The notes under the pieces are model-generated. The model ran no database searches. It saw nothing but the letters and a program-made list of their open reading frames with translations, and was not told the DNA's origin. Source: Teredinibacter franksiae (GTDB lineage: Bacteria > Pseudomonadota > Gammaproteobacteria > Pseudomonadales > Cellvibrionaceae). Taken from it: a stretch of 64,000 nucleotides of DNA. This document shows, in pieces, positions 34,966 through 43,007 of the stretch (position 1 is the stretch's first letter; each line of letters opens with the position of its first letter). The stretch lies in assembly GCF_014218805.1 (NCBI RefSeq), contig NZ_JACJUV010000001.1, forward strand, positions 3,050,501-3,114,500. Reading direction: 5' to 3'. A program made the translations under genes and the position numbers.

Positions 34966-35400
34966 ATGGAGTTAAGTGAACCACCAGCAATGGAAACAGG
35001 CGCACCTTTACCTGAAATCGAGGAATTGGGTGATTTCCTCCGCTGTTCTTATATATGTACCAACCCAGATTTCCCAGGCTGGGATTCTGGTGAAAGTCCC
35101 GATCACCCAGGTTTCGATGAATACTGTGCAGTGCTTGAATTTGAAGGTGTTACTAGTTACAAGTTTGGCGCACCCAACGATGAGGGCTTGTATGAACATC
35201 CTCTCCATAATTTGGGGGTTGGCTTTTATGGTTTCTATAAGTTAACTTCTAGCCCTGAGCTTGAGTTGTTACCCGACCATTATCTATGGGTTGCTACATT
35301 CCATGATGAAACTCTTCAAGTGGTTGCACGTTCGTTAAAAATATTGAGCCGTAGAATTAACGTTAGTCAACCCAAAGAGGCTCTTAAACGTGTTCAATAA
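34966..35400 (+). CDS. Hypothetical cassette protein, 144 aa
   Basis: A soluble, acidic 144-aa protein (MELSEPPAMETGAPLPEIEE) with a central aromatic, glycine-rich part (PDFPGWDSGESPDHPGFDEY and GVGFYGFYKLTSS). No family is recognised. Its start lies 14 bp after the R' core and its stop just before the next R'' core. Confidence 0.62.
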   Translation: MELSEPPAMETGAPLPEIEELGDFLRCSYICTNPDFPGWDSGESPDHPGFDEYCAVLEFEGVTSYKFGAPNDEGLYEHPLHNLGVGFYGFYKLTSSPELELLPDHYLWVATFHDETLQVVARSLKILSRRINVSQPKEALKRVQ

Positions 35401-35403
35401 AAG

Positions 35404-35522
35404 GCATAACAAGGCCATGCACAGGAAAATAAAAGCGTCGCGATTTTTGTGTTAACTCGCTGCGCTCAAACAATAACACAAGAACCACGCCACTTTCATT
35501 TCCTGTGATGGCGGCGTTATGC
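35404..35522 (+). repeat. attC site 19
   Basis: R'' GCATAAC and R' GTTATGC; arms GCACAGGAAAATAAAAGCG and CTTTCATTTCCTGTGATGG resemble the sites at 28985 and 30629. Confidence 0.9.
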
Positions 35523-35537
35523 AAATTGAAGAGAGCC

Positions 35538-35969
35538 ATGGAATATCAAGAGCTAGCAAAATTGACAGTATTTATTCTGCTCATTGCTTTTACTATTAGG
35601 TTTTGGCCTAGATGGAGAAAGAGTTTTCTAAGCAAATATTGGCCCACCGCTCCGGGAAAGGTCGTTAGTAGCGCGCTCACCAAGAGTGGAAACGACTGGA
35701 TAGTAGAAGTTACATACTCTTATGAGTATCGAGGGAGACAACTGACAAGTGATGTATTAACAATATTTGGGGTTAGTATCTTTTCTGCGCTGACTAAGAA
35801 ATCTGCGCTAAACGAAGTGGATTTCTTTTATGAGGGAAAAGTAATAGATGTATACGTAAATCCACAAGACCCGAAAGATGCTGTAGTAATTCCTGGGTTT
35901 CATTGGACCCAATTCGTCGGGTTTATCGCAGTGGAATTAGGGTTGTTTTACATTATATTTTTTTATTAG
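35538..35969 (+). CDS. DUF3592-like membrane protein
   Basis: The ATG chosen gives MEYQELAKLTVFILLIAFTI, an N-terminal membrane helix, and is preceded by GAAGAGAG; an earlier frame start lies in the attC. The 143-aa protein has a central beta-rich extracytoplasmic part (APGKVVSSALTKSGNDW, VEVTYSYEYRGRQLTSD) and a C-terminal helix (FVGFIAVELGLFYIIFF), the usual DUF3592 arrangement. The function of the family is unknown. Confidence 0.75.
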   Translation: MEYQELAKLTVFILLIAFTIRFWPRWRKSFLSKYWPTAPGKVVSSALTKSGNDWIVEVTYSYEYRGRQLTSDVLTIFGVSIFSALTKKSALNEVDFFYEGKVIDVYVNPQDPKDAVVIPGFHWTQFVGFIAVELGLFYIIFFY

Positions 35970-35995
35970 GAGTTATTAATTTAATGGCACTAAAT

Positions 35996-36109
35996 GCATA
36001 ACCAAGCTAGTAACCTGACACTGCGTGCTACGCTCCTTTTTGGTGTGGCTGCGCCACAATACACCAAAAATCCGCTACGCACGCAGTGCAGGTTCTAGCG
36101 GCGTTAGCT
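35996..36109 (+). repeat. attC site 20
   Basis: R'' GCATAAC and R' GTTAGCT; CTAGTAACCTGACACTGCG pairs with CGCAGTGCAGGTTCTAG; inner arms as in attC site 1. Confidence 0.9.
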
Positions 36110-36122
36110 ACAGGAAGAAAGT

Positions 36123-36518
36123 ATGGCGCTCGATGTAGGTATCTATTCGGGATCTGGGTTAAAAGATCCATTAGAAAGAGATCTTGTAGTTACTCTTGAG
36201 GATGGTGATTTAGCTTTTCTATTTGAAGCACTAGAAGATATTAGAAATAAAACTAGCGTCGAAATTGTACCGTGGGAGGATGCTAGGTTAGATGGTGCCC
36301 AACTCACCTTATTGGATGATCATTTAATAGAGCGGATATCGGTGGTCAGCGAGAAGCCTGAATCATGGGATGAATATATTGGCTTTCAGGTAAAGCCTAA
36401 GAAAAAAATATATGTTCGCCTGATTAAAAAGGATATGCTAAAAAAGCTAAATAGCCTTCGGAAGCTAATTGAAAAAGCATTGGAAAAACAGCGTGTTTTA
36501 TTTTTTTTCGGAGATTAG
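36123..36518 (+). CDS. Hypothetical cassette protein, 131 aa
   Basis: A soluble 131-aa protein (MALDVGIYSGSGLKDPLERD) with an alpha/beta N-terminus and a strongly basic helical C-terminus (KPKKKIYVRLIKKDMLKKL, SLRKLIEKALEKQRVLF). The basic helix may bind nucleic acid, but this is only an inference from composition. No family is recognised. Confidence 0.62.
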   Translation: MALDVGIYSGSGLKDPLERDLVVTLEDGDLAFLFEALEDIRNKTSVEIVPWEDARLDGAQLTLLDDHLIERISVVSEKPESWDEYIGFQVKPKKKIYVRLIKKDMLKKLNSLRKLIEKALEKQRVLFFFGD

Positions 36519-36527
36519 CCTGTAGGT

Positions 36528-36639
36528 AGCTAACAAAGCCATGTACAGCGAGCTGCTTTTCCGTCGCTTGATTTTGTGGCGAAAAAGGCTGCCACAAAAC
36601 AATCAACTACAAAGCAGCCGCGTAATGGCGGCGTTAGAA
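36528..36639 (+). repeat. attC site 21
   Basis: R'' AGCTAAC and R' GTTAGAA; TTTTCCGTCGCTTGATTTTG and CAATCAACTACAAAGC place it with the sites at 27153 and 44124. Confidence 0.9.
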
Positions 36640-36641
36640 CT

Positions 36642-37040
36642 ATGAGAAAAATAATACTGCTTTTATTGGTTACAGTGTCGATTTGTGTTCAAGCAGAGTC
36701 AGTTGTTGTCGTAGATCTAGCGTACGTTAGGGATACAGGGGAAACCGCGTCTGCTCTCTGTTTCGGTGACGAAGGAACGGAATGCTCATCGTGGAGTACC
36801 TTTTATTTATTTGAAGCAAAAGTTAAAAAACATGTATCAGGTAAAGAGCTACCAGAAAAATTCAACGTAATTTTTGGCCAACATGCATTAAGAAAGAAAA
36901 ATATTAAGAAAGCTGTTGTTAAAATAGAGCCAATTACTGGCAACAAAGAAGCAAACTACCAAGTAATAGATATTGGTTTTAAAGGCAAGGTTTATTGCTT
37001 TGAGAGTGAAATTGCTAATAAATTGGAGTGCTACGAGTAA
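36642..37040 (+). CDS. Secreted cassette protein, 132 aa
   Basis: The ATG 3 bp past the R' core gives a clear signal peptide (MRKIILLLLVTVSICVQA, cleavage before ES). The mature part is about 114 residues with four to five cysteines (SALCFGDEGTECSSW, VYCFESEIANKLECYE) that probably form disulfides. I do not recognise the fold. It is a periplasmic or secreted protein. Confidence 0.68.
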   Translation: MRKIILLLLVTVSICVQAESVVVVDLAYVRDTGETASALCFGDEGTECSSWSTFYLFEAKVKKHVSGKELPEKFNVIFGQHALRKKNIKKAVVKIEPITGNKEANYQVIDIGFKGKVYCFESEIANKLECYE

Positions 37041-37043
37041 AAG

Positions 37044-37160
37044 CTCTAACAAAACGCTCAAATTGACATTTTGGCCTTCGTTCCGTTTTGTGCATGGCCA
37101 GAGGCCATTTTTGCACAAAACTCCACTACGCCCAAAATGCAATTTAGCTTTGCGTTATGT
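37044..37160 (+). repeat. attC site 22
   Basis: R'' CTCTAAC and R' GTTATGT; arms CTCAAATTGACATTTTGG and CCAAAATGCAATTTAGC-type, with inner stem GTTTTGTGCATGGCC. Confidence 0.87.
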
Positions 37161-37172
37161 GAATCGAAATTG

Positions 37173-37622
37173 ATGAACTGGAAATTAGCGAAAGAGTACT
37201 TCGAAGACGATGGAATGCTTGTAGATGTTTATTATGAGCATATGACCACTAGCGGCTGGGAAAAGCTGTTCGGGTGGCTTTCAGCTAATTCAAATGTGAC
37301 ATCAATTAATTGCTATATTCCAGAATCTGATGAGAACTCAGAAAAATTTCCTAAAGATATCAACGCCTATATCGATGTTAGCGGATTTTATTGCTTTGTT
37401 TCAATGTTGGTTGGCGACATAACGTTGTTTTTACGGTTCTATGAAAAATCAGAGTTGGAGTGTGATGTTTCACCTTCTGAAATTGACAGCGAGGAGAAAT
37501 TATTCGCTCTCTTAAGTATTCTTGAGGAGATAAAGGTTGTAACTGGTTCGTCGCGCTACTTAGTATGCCCAGAGAATAGTAAAGAAGGCGTGTTTATTGT
37601 TAACGGTGAGCTAGTCGCATGA
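37173..37622 (+). CDS. Hypothetical cassette protein, 149 aa
   Basis: The ATG used gives MNWKLAKEYFEDDGMLVDVY; the longer open frame would cover the attC. The soluble 149-aa protein is acidic with alternating strands (VDVYYEHMTTSGWEKLFGWL, YIDVSGFYCFVSMLV) and may be of the small-immunity-protein type seen beside toxins and in integrons. That comparison rests on general character only. Confidence 0.6.
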   Translation: MNWKLAKEYFEDDGMLVDVYYEHMTTSGWEKLFGWLSANSNVTSINCYIPESDENSEKFPKDINAYIDVSGFYCFVSMLVGDITLFLRFYEKSELECDVSPSEIDSEEKLFALLSILEEIKVVTGSSRYLVCPENSKEGVFIVNGELVA

Positions 37623-37629
37623 AATTATC

Positions 37630-37707
37630 ACATAACAAACGCAGGCAGTCGGATATTTTTTCCGTTCTTGCCTCACTACAAAAATACCGCTGCTGCGGGC
37701 GTTATGC
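37630..37707 (+). repeat. attC site 23 (short)
   Basis: R'' ACATAAC and R' GTTATGC; 78 bp, GCAGGCAGTCGG against CGCTGCTGCGGGC. Confidence 0.83.
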
Positions 37708-37722
37708 AGCAATACTAAAAAA

Positions 37723-38058
37723 ATGAATAAAGATAAATTAATTGTTTTAGGAATTATCTTCGGGATTATTTGGTTTTCTTTTTTTAGTTGGTTTCCAAAC
37801 CCTGAGGCTAAAGAGCTTGTTCGTACGGCTATTGCAGTAGTCTTATGTATATGTCTTTATTTGGGTTACACGTGGTCAAGATGGTTGCTTGGTGTTCTTT
37901 CTCTGATTGCGGTCTTATTTGGGATGGTAGTTGTGGCTACTAAATCATCTAGCTTAGGGATAAATGGTATTGCGGTTTTAGCTATAATGTTTTGTTTTTA
38001 TGGGTATGCAGCTTTTTATTTGCTAAATCCTAAGCTGCTAAAATCATATTTTAAATAA
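37723..38058 (+). CDS. Small integral membrane protein, 111 aa
   Basis: The 111-aa product is almost wholly hydrophobic, with about four transmembrane helices (LIVLGIIFGIIWFSFFSWF, AIAVVLCICLYLGYTW, LGVLSLIAVLFGMVVVATKS, GIAVLAIMFCFYGYAAFYLL). No family is recognised. It starts 16 bp past the R' core. Confidence 0.68.
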   Translation: MNKDKLIVLGIIFGIIWFSFFSWFPNPEAKELVRTAIAVVLCICLYLGYTWSRWLLGVLSLIAVLFGMVVVATKSSSLGINGIAVLAIMFCFYGYAAFYLLNPKLLKSYFK

Positions 38059-38063
38059 GGGCC

Positions 38064-38178
38064 GCATAACCAGCTCAGCCAGTCGGACTTCCGTTCCGGA
38101 GTTCGTTTTTACGGTAAAACGCTACGCTACCGCAAAAACAAGCTCCTGCACTCCAGCCGCTGCTGCAGGGCGTTACGT
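38064..38178 (+). repeat. attC site 24
   Basis: R'' GCATAAC and R' GTTACGT; ends in GCCGCTGCTGCAGGGCG, the type shared with the site at 44725. Confidence 0.88.
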
Positions 38179-38194
38179 GCCTTAAGGATTCATC

Positions 38195-38800
38195 GTGTCA
38201 TCTGATGATTGGTATAGAAATAAAGATTGGAACGAATCAATCGAAGAGAATTTCTATTCGAAGTTAAAGCGAGCTAGATCACAAAGGGATCAGTATTTGG
38301 TGATTCAAGCTCTAACCTTGACTGACAAGCACCCAAAGGTGTCACTCCGATTAGTTGATGAGTACTTCGAATCAAGAAAAGAGAAATATGATGACGTCCG
38401 TGCTTTGTTAGCAAAGTCTAATGCTTTTATCGCGCTAGGTGATTTAGAAGGGTGTTTGGCTACTTACAAAAAAGTACTGCAGAGAGAGCGAGAATTCCCT
38501 AACCACCAAACAGGGGTGTATCTTGATTATCCGTATTTGGTGGCAATGCAAAGAATGGAGCATGAGTTTGTCGGCGCGCTCGATGTTCTAGATGAACATA
38601 TTGATAGGCTCACGTTTCCACTTGATTATTTCAAGTGGCATGCTTCTAAAGCATTAATCAATAATGATGGTGCTGAAGCGAAAAAAGCACTGGATTCGGC
38701 CAAAGTAAAAAGATCCGGGTTTCGTTTTCATCAAGACGTTGGATTGGTGGGTAAAGAGCATGAAAAAGCAATCAAGCAGTTGTGCAAAATCAGCACGTAA
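38195..38800 (+). CDS. TPR-like helical cassette protein, 201 aa
   Basis: The product starts at GTG (VSSDDWYRNKDWNESIEENF). It consists of paired helices of tetratricopeptide character (DDVRALLAKSNAFIALGDLE, GCLATYKKVLQREREF, FKWHASKALINNDGAEAKKA). Such repeats usually mediate protein-protein contact. No catalytic domain is present and the partner is unknown. Its stop codon lies in the R'' core of the following attC. Confidence 0.68.
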   Translation: MSSDDWYRNKDWNESIEENFYSKLKRARSQRDQYLVIQALTLTDKHPKVSLRLVDEYFESRKEKYDDVRALLAKSNAFIALGDLEGCLATYKKVLQREREFPNHQTGVYLDYPYLVAMQRMEHEFVGALDVLDEHIDRLTFPLDYFKWHASKALINNDGAEAKKALDSAKVKRSGFRFHQDVGLVGKEHEKAIKQLCKIST

Positions 38801-38887
38801 CAAAACAATCAACCGGACTCCGCTAAGCGTGGTTCGCTTTGCTCACAATACCACGCTTAGCTCCGCTCGGTTATTGTGGCGTTCTGT
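38795..38887 (+). repeat. attC site 25
   Basis: R'' ACGTAAC and an unusual R' GTTCTGT; arms ACCGGACTCCGCTAAGCGTGG and CCACGCTTAGCTCCGCTCGGT pair almost perfectly. Confidence 0.83.
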
Positions 38888-38897
38888 GGCAATAACT

Positions 38898-39233
38898 ATG
38901 AAAGTCATATTACTAATTACATTAGCAATTATTTCAGTAAGTGTGCGAGCTGTTGAAATTTGTATTGCTCCTATTCCAGTTGCCACCGATGGTAATAGAA
39001 GTTTGTCAAATCCAACTGGCCGTGTTAAGCCCTATGACCTGTCTGTCCACATCCATGATCGAGTAATACAACAAGGTATAGTGGCTAGCGAATGCTTTGA
39101 ATACACACACGACAAAAGCATTAAGGTTGTGATAAAAGACCATGATAAAGCGATAGAGTCATTTTTTGTTAATCCACTCAATTATCAAAACGGTGCTTGT
39201 ATTTGGTTTAAGTCATTGGTAAGCGCCCATTAA
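38898..39233 (+). pseudogene. Secreted cassette protein interrupted by IS66 (5' part)
   Basis: The frame starts with a signal peptide (MKVILLITLAIISVSVRA) and encodes a small exported protein with cysteines (VEICIAPIP, ASECFEYTH, NGACIWF). After codon 107 (Leu) it enters the inverted repeat of an IS66 element and stops after four foreign codons. Removing the element and one 8-bp target copy restores a frame that continues YDTWSVWALKDSKHLC and ends at 41756. The intact gene would have encoded about 133 aa. The short product may still be exported. Confidence 0.8.
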
Positions 39234-40871
39234 CTAGGGTGTCTTGACATCCTTACATTTAAAATTCCACGGCAATAATTTTTCAAGATCCTCCATCGTC
39301 TCTGCGTAAGGCAATTTTTTCAACATATCCTTAAAATAACCATAAGGCTCAAGCCCATTCGCTTTTGCCGTTTCAATTAAACTGTAGTAAATCGCGCTGG
39401 CATTTGCCCCTTTCGGAGTATCACTAAAAAGCCAATTACGTCGACCAACACAAAAAGGTCGTATGGCGTTTTCCGCTAGAATATTGCTGATGGGGATTTC
39501 CCCCTGCTCGCAGTATAAGGTCAGCTTTTCCCACTGGTTTAAGGTGTAGCTAATAGCTTTCCACGTTAATCCTTCTTTTGATACCCGACTTTCATTTTTT
39601 TCTAGCCAAGTTTTTAGTGTGTTGAGTAAAGGGACGCTTTCCTGCTGTCGGGTTTGGATTTTTTCTTCGGCTGTTTTGCCTTGTATCTGGCGCTCAACCA
39701 GATAAAGCTTGTTGATAAGCGATAATCCCATGCGGGCCTTGCTGGGAGCTCTCGATTTTGCGTTAGCTTTTAAATCTTTGCTTGCTGCTTTTTCGGCTTC
39801 GTCAAACTTGCGGCGTGCATGATCCCAGCACCCAGCATGTTGGAGTTTCTGCTTTTTCACCACAGCATTGTAGCCAGCATAACCATCAGTTTGCAGAGCG
39901 CCATTAAACCCTTCTAACAGGCGCAACGGCACATCCTTACTTCGAGATGGATCATACTCAAACAAAACACTGGGATGATCTGGAGGCCCTCCACGGGTTA
40001 ACCACATCCACTTGTCACTGGTTGCGCTCCGACCGGGTTCTTTGAGCACCTGAACGCGGGTCTCATCGGCTTGTATAAGATCACCATTCCATTGATGCTC
40101 TCGCATTAGCTTGATTAGCGGAGCAAGCTGTAACGATAAACGTATTAGCCAATTGGCCAGTGTAGTGCGTGTAACACTGCCACCATAGCGCCCCAAAATG
40201 CCTTCTAAACGATAGAGTGGCAACGCATCCATGTATTTAGCAGTAATGATGTAGGCCAATGTGTTGGTGCTGGCAACAGCTTTCGGTAGCGGGTGTTTAG
40301 GTAAGGGGGCAGAAACAATTCTACGCTTATTTTCTCCGCCAATATTTTTATCTTCGTCGTCGATAAAAATCGCTTTTTCTTGCATCAGTTCAATCACTTG
40401 AACCTGTGCCGGGATAATATCCAGCTCTTCTTTAACTTTGACAAAGTAGGTGTCGATAGCGCCGTCTTTTGCCTCATCACTGAGTTCAATGCGGTGCTGA
40501 ACACGCGGTATAGTGGGATTTAGCCCTTTGCGGCCCGAGGGCTTTTTCTTCTTGGGCTCATCATCGGCTTCCTGCTCAACCTCTATGGCTTCTGCTTCAT
40601 CAAACATCCCCAGCTGATTAGGCTGTTGCTCGCTACTGCGGCCATACAGTTTTTGTTTTTGTTGCCGAAGCAGCTCTTCCAGTACGGCAATTCGAGCTTT
40701 TTGCGACTGTATGACTTGAGTTTTTTTGCCAATGACCTGATCTTTTTCGTCAAGTAGATTTTCTTTTTGTTCGAGCTGCGTATTTTTTTCCAGCAGCAGA
40801 TCGCGCCACGAACCTTCATCAAAAGTGGAGTCGCTATCGCTTACATTCTGAGTATTTGGAGGTGAAGTCAT
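39234..40871 (-). CDS. tnpC: IS66 transposase (TnpC)
   Basis: This 545-aa transposase of the IS66 family has an N-terminal coiled coil (LLLEKNTQLEQKENLLDEKD) with the following linker, and a helix-turn-helix region (YGGSVTRTTLANWLIRLSLQ). The catalytic DDE residues are visible as IQADETRVQVL, LQTDGYAGYN and the Glu in AENAIRPFCVGRRNW. Its stop codon lies in the left inverted repeat. It starts 34 bp after tnpB. Confidence 0.95.
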   Translation of the reverse strand: MTSPPNTQNVSDSDSTFDEGSWRDLLLEKNTQLEQKENLLDEKDQVIGKKTQVIQSQKARIAVLEELLRQQKQKLYGRSSEQQPNQLGMFDEAEAIEVEQEADDEPKKKKPSGRKGLNPTIPRVQHRIELSDEAKDGAIDTYFVKVKEELDIIPAQVQVIELMQEKAIFIDDEDKNIGGENKRRIVSAPLPKHPLPKAVASTNTLAYIITAKYMDALPLYRLEGILGRYGGSVTRTTLANWLIRLSLQLAPLIKLMREHQWNGDLIQADETRVQVLKEPGRSATSDKWMWLTRGGPPDHPSVLFEYDPSRSKDVPLRLLEGFNGALQTDGYAGYNAVVKKQKLQHAGCWDHARRKFDEAEKAASKDLKANAKSRAPSKARMGLSLINKLYLVERQIQGKTAEEKIQTRQQESVPLLNTLKTWLEKNESRVSKEGLTWKAISYTLNQWEKLTLYCEQGEIPISNILAENAIRPFCVGRRNWLFSDTPKGANASAIYYSLIETAKANGLEPYGYFKDMLKKLPYAETMEDLEKLLPWNFKCKDVKTP

Positions 40872-40905
40872 GGCGTGGATTATACCAAATTATCCCCCGC
40901 TATTT

Positions 40906-41271
40906 TTAAAATACTGTTTCGTAATGCAGTTTTTTATGGGGTTTCATCGCGCTCAGATCATAGCCATCCAGCAGCCAATTTAATTGTTGTCCGCTGAGGG
41001 TGATAATGTCATCCCCCTGCCTAGGCCACTTGAATTTTTCTTCGGCTAAGCTCTTGTAATACAGGACAAAACCGTTTCTTTCCCAAAATAGGCATTTGAT
41101 TTTGTTGCGGCGCTTGTTGGTAAAGCCATAAAGGCGCCCTTCAAATACGTTATGCCCCAGCTCCCGCTCAACAATGGCACTGAGTCCATTAAACGATTTC
41201 CTGAAGTCTACAGGCTTTCGATAAAGGTAGATAACGGGTAGCGACCGCGAGGGTCGCATTACTTCGTTCAT
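40906..41271 (-). CDS. tnpB: IS66 accessory protein TnpB
   Basis: The 121-aa protein has the IS66 orf2 signature: VIYLYRKPVDFRKSFNGL, NVFEGRLYGFTNKRRNKIK and CLFWERNGFVLYYK. It is required with TnpA and TnpC for transposition. The start used is the ATG overlapping the tnpA stop (ATGA), which indicates translational coupling; an upstream in-frame codon would lengthen it by 31 residues inside tnpA. Confidence 0.93.
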   Translation of the reverse strand: MNEVMRPSRSLPVIYLYRKPVDFRKSFNGLSAIVERELGHNVFEGRLYGFTNKRRNKIKCLFWERNGFVLYYKSLAEEKFKWPRQGDDIITLSGQQLNWLLDGYDLSAMKPHKKLHYETVF

Positions 41272-41588
41272 TGTAGCGTGCACATTAATGCGCTCACTAG
41301 CGGTAAGGTTTGTGTGCTTATCCCTTCGATTGTATGTCCGCTGGCCAGGCGTAAACTTAAACATTCAGCGCCGATGGCATTGGTGCTCAAAACACTAACT
41401 TGGCTAAAGCCTGTTGATTGCGCATCTGGGCTAAGTGCTTGGGGTTCATACTTGCGTTTGTAGTATGACAGCTGGTGAGCGACCAAGCCTTGCTCTCGGC
41501 AAAATTGAGAAAGTGGTAAACCAGATTCTCGCCATGCTTTGAGTTCGACCCGCCAGTCAATTGGGGGGGTACGCGTTTGTTTTTCCAT
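41268..41588 (-). CDS. tnpA: IS66 accessory protein TnpA
   Basis: The 106-aa protein is the first gene of the IS66 element. Its N-terminal half carries the helix-turn-helix-like pattern usual for IS66 orf1 (WRESGLPLSQFCREQGL, then HQLSYYKRKYE), followed by a variable strand-rich part (LSLRLASGHTIEGI). It is thought to bind the element ends. Translation couples to tnpB through ATGA. Confidence 0.9.
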   Translation of the reverse strand: MEKQTRTPPIDWRVELKAWRESGLPLSQFCREQGLVAHQLSYYKRKYEPQALSPDAQSTGFSQVSVLSTNAIGAECLSLRLASGHTIEGISTQTLPLVSALMCTLQ

Positions 41589-41675
41589 AATGGACTCCTT
41601 GGTTAGGGGGGGCCATTATGAGCTGATGATTGTTGGCTGGGTATTACCCGGGTTAATGGGCGCTTACAGTCATTG

Positions 41676-41756
41676 TACGATACCTGGAGTGTTTGGGCGC
41701 TTAAAGATAGCAAACATTTGTGTGTGGTCAGCACAGAACAAGGCCAGTCAATCTGA
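41676..41756 (+). pseudogene. 3' fragment of the cassette gene split by IS66
   Basis: Twenty-six codons continue the frame broken at 39218 (YDTWSVWALKDSKHLCVVS) and end at a TGA inside the attC. The join is exact when one copy of AGTCATTG is removed. Confidence 0.78.
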
Positions 41757-41838
41757 CCTCCGTAAACTGTCTTCTTTTTTGCAAAAAATCCGCAAAAAAG
41801 CAGCCAGTTCACTCCGGCAGTTGCTGGCGGCGTTATGC
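41733..41838 (+). repeat. attC site 26
   Basis: R'' ACAGAAC and R' GTTATGC; CAGTCAATCTGACCTCCG and CTCCGGCAGTTGCTGG. It is of the same type as the sites at 28042 and 46472 and has a slightly degenerate R''. Confidence 0.85.
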
Positions 41839-41849
41839 GTAATTGAATT

Positions 41850-42172
41850 ATGGAATATCATCATTGCTGGAGATGCGATTGTAGAGTTCCACTCTGGATG
41901 AAAAGGAGTGGAGCATACTTTCTCCCCACACAGAAAACATGGTAAAGAAAATCAAGGAATATAAAGAGGGAAATGGGTGCGGATTAAAAGAGGCGCAAGT
42001 AGAAGTTGGAAAAGAGGTATTAAGAATATTCAACGAGTTAACTGGATTTAACGAAACCAACTACCTTGCTGTTTTTCACCACAGACGAAGTATCTTTGGA
42101 AAAGAGTGTTCCAATTGTGGCCACCTACTTCGGACACCAAAGGCGAGCTATTGTGCAAACTGTGGAAAGTGA
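41850..42172 (+). pseudogene. Double zinc-ribbon cassette protein with a frameshift
   Basis: One frame starts with MEYHHCWRCDCRVP, a CxxC-type knuckle, and another continues with LDEKEWSILSPHTENMVKKI and ends in the second ribbon (CSNCGHLLRTPKASYCANCG). The switch is at about 41890-41894 and one missing base explains it. The joined protein would have about 107 residues, with a GLKEAQVEVGKEVLRIFNEL helix between the ribbons. It resembles a family of small proteins with N- and C-terminal CxxC pairs and a conserved ELTGF...FHHR centre. Only the downstream 77-aa part could be translated alone. Confidence 0.72.
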
Positions 42173-42187
42173 GCGGATGGTGGTTTC

Positions 42188-42301
42188 GCATAACAAGTTT
42201 GTCAACAGGACATTTTTTGCTACGCTTCGTTTTGCGGTGGCTTCGCCACTTTACCGCAAAACTACACTACACAAAAAATGCCCGTTACAAAGGCGTTAGC
42301 A
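42188..42301 (+). repeat. attC site 27
   Basis: R'' GCATAAC and R' GTTAGCA; TTTGTCAACAGGACATTTTTTG against CAAAAAATGCCCGTTACAAA. Confidence 0.9.
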
Positions 42302-42315
42302 AGCACAGAAGGATT

Positions 42316-42924
42316 ATGCGAAGTCAGATAAGATTTTTAATGCATCCTGAGGATGAGAAGGAATTTGAAGCAAAAATTCTCGCAGATGAAACTGTTCTGC
42401 TAGTAGACGGCCCTCGATGGAAAACTGAGTTTCCAGAAGGCGTTCGCACTCTCTCGAAGATTACTGGAACTTACTGTATCGTTTGGTCAACATCTGATAT
42501 TGATCAACTAAAAGCAAGGTATATAGAACAGTGCGATGATTGGTACTGTGAGTCAGAGCATGCCACTATCCAGTTTCTTCGCTCTGAATTAGGTGATTCG
42601 GTTATCACAGAGGGACGAATCGCAATCAGTACTGTCTATGATCATTCGGATTTCTCGGAGCCTCAGGCAAAGCAAGTAGATGCTCGTTTTAAAATGCTTA
42701 GAAGATATATAAAGAAAGAATATTGTAATTCAATAGTTCAGTGGTGCAATCCTACACTACCAATTGCACCAGCAAGCTTAAAACGTTCCGCAAACCCAAG
42801 TAAGCCAGATCCGCAAATTTGGGTCGGTCCTTATGCCCTAGAATGGATGCGGAAAAATGACTGTAGACGAATAAAGCAACATAAATCGGCTGTTGTTGAA
42901 GGAGCACTTACAAATGCATGCTAA
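42316..42924 (+). CDS. Hypothetical cassette protein, 202 aa
   Basis: The ATG used follows AGAAGGA and gives MRSQIRFLMHPEDEKEFEAK; the longer frame runs back across the attC. It is a soluble 202-aa protein with FLMHPEDEKEFEAKILADE and later YALEWMRKNDCRRIKQHKS. No family is recognised with confidence. Its stop codon overlaps the next R'' core. Confidence 0.63.
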   Translation: MRSQIRFLMHPEDEKEFEAKILADETVLLVDGPRWKTEFPEGVRTLSKITGTYCIVWSTSDIDQLKARYIEQCDDWYCESEHATIQFLRSELGDSVITEGRIAISTVYDHSDFSEPQAKQVDARFKMLRRYIKKEYCNSIVQWCNPTLPIAPASLKRSANPSKPDPQIWVGPYALEWMRKNDCRRIKQHKSAVVEGALTNAC

Positions 42925-42995
42925 CAAGCGTGTCATACGGAACTCCATTCCAACGCTTCGCGTTTCCACTCCGTCCGCATACACGGGCGTTAGGC
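42919..42995 (+). repeat. attC site 28 (short)
   Basis: R'' TGCTAAC and R' GTTAGGC; 77 bp, GCGTGTCATACGGAACTCC against GTCCGCATACACGGGC. Confidence 0.83.
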
Positions 42996-43007
42996 ACTCC
43001 AGGTCGT

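Larger units (their letters stand above)
39219..41667 (-). mobile_element. IS66-family insertion sequence
   Basis: This 2449-bp element is bounded by the perfect 16-bp inverted repeat GTAAGCGCCCATTAAC and flanked by the 8-bp target duplication AGTCATTG (39211-39218 and 41668-41675), the duplication length characteristic of IS66. It carries tnpA, tnpB and tnpC on the minus strand. All three frames are open, so it appears complete. It was inserted into a cassette gene, opposite to the cassette direction. Confidence 0.96.
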
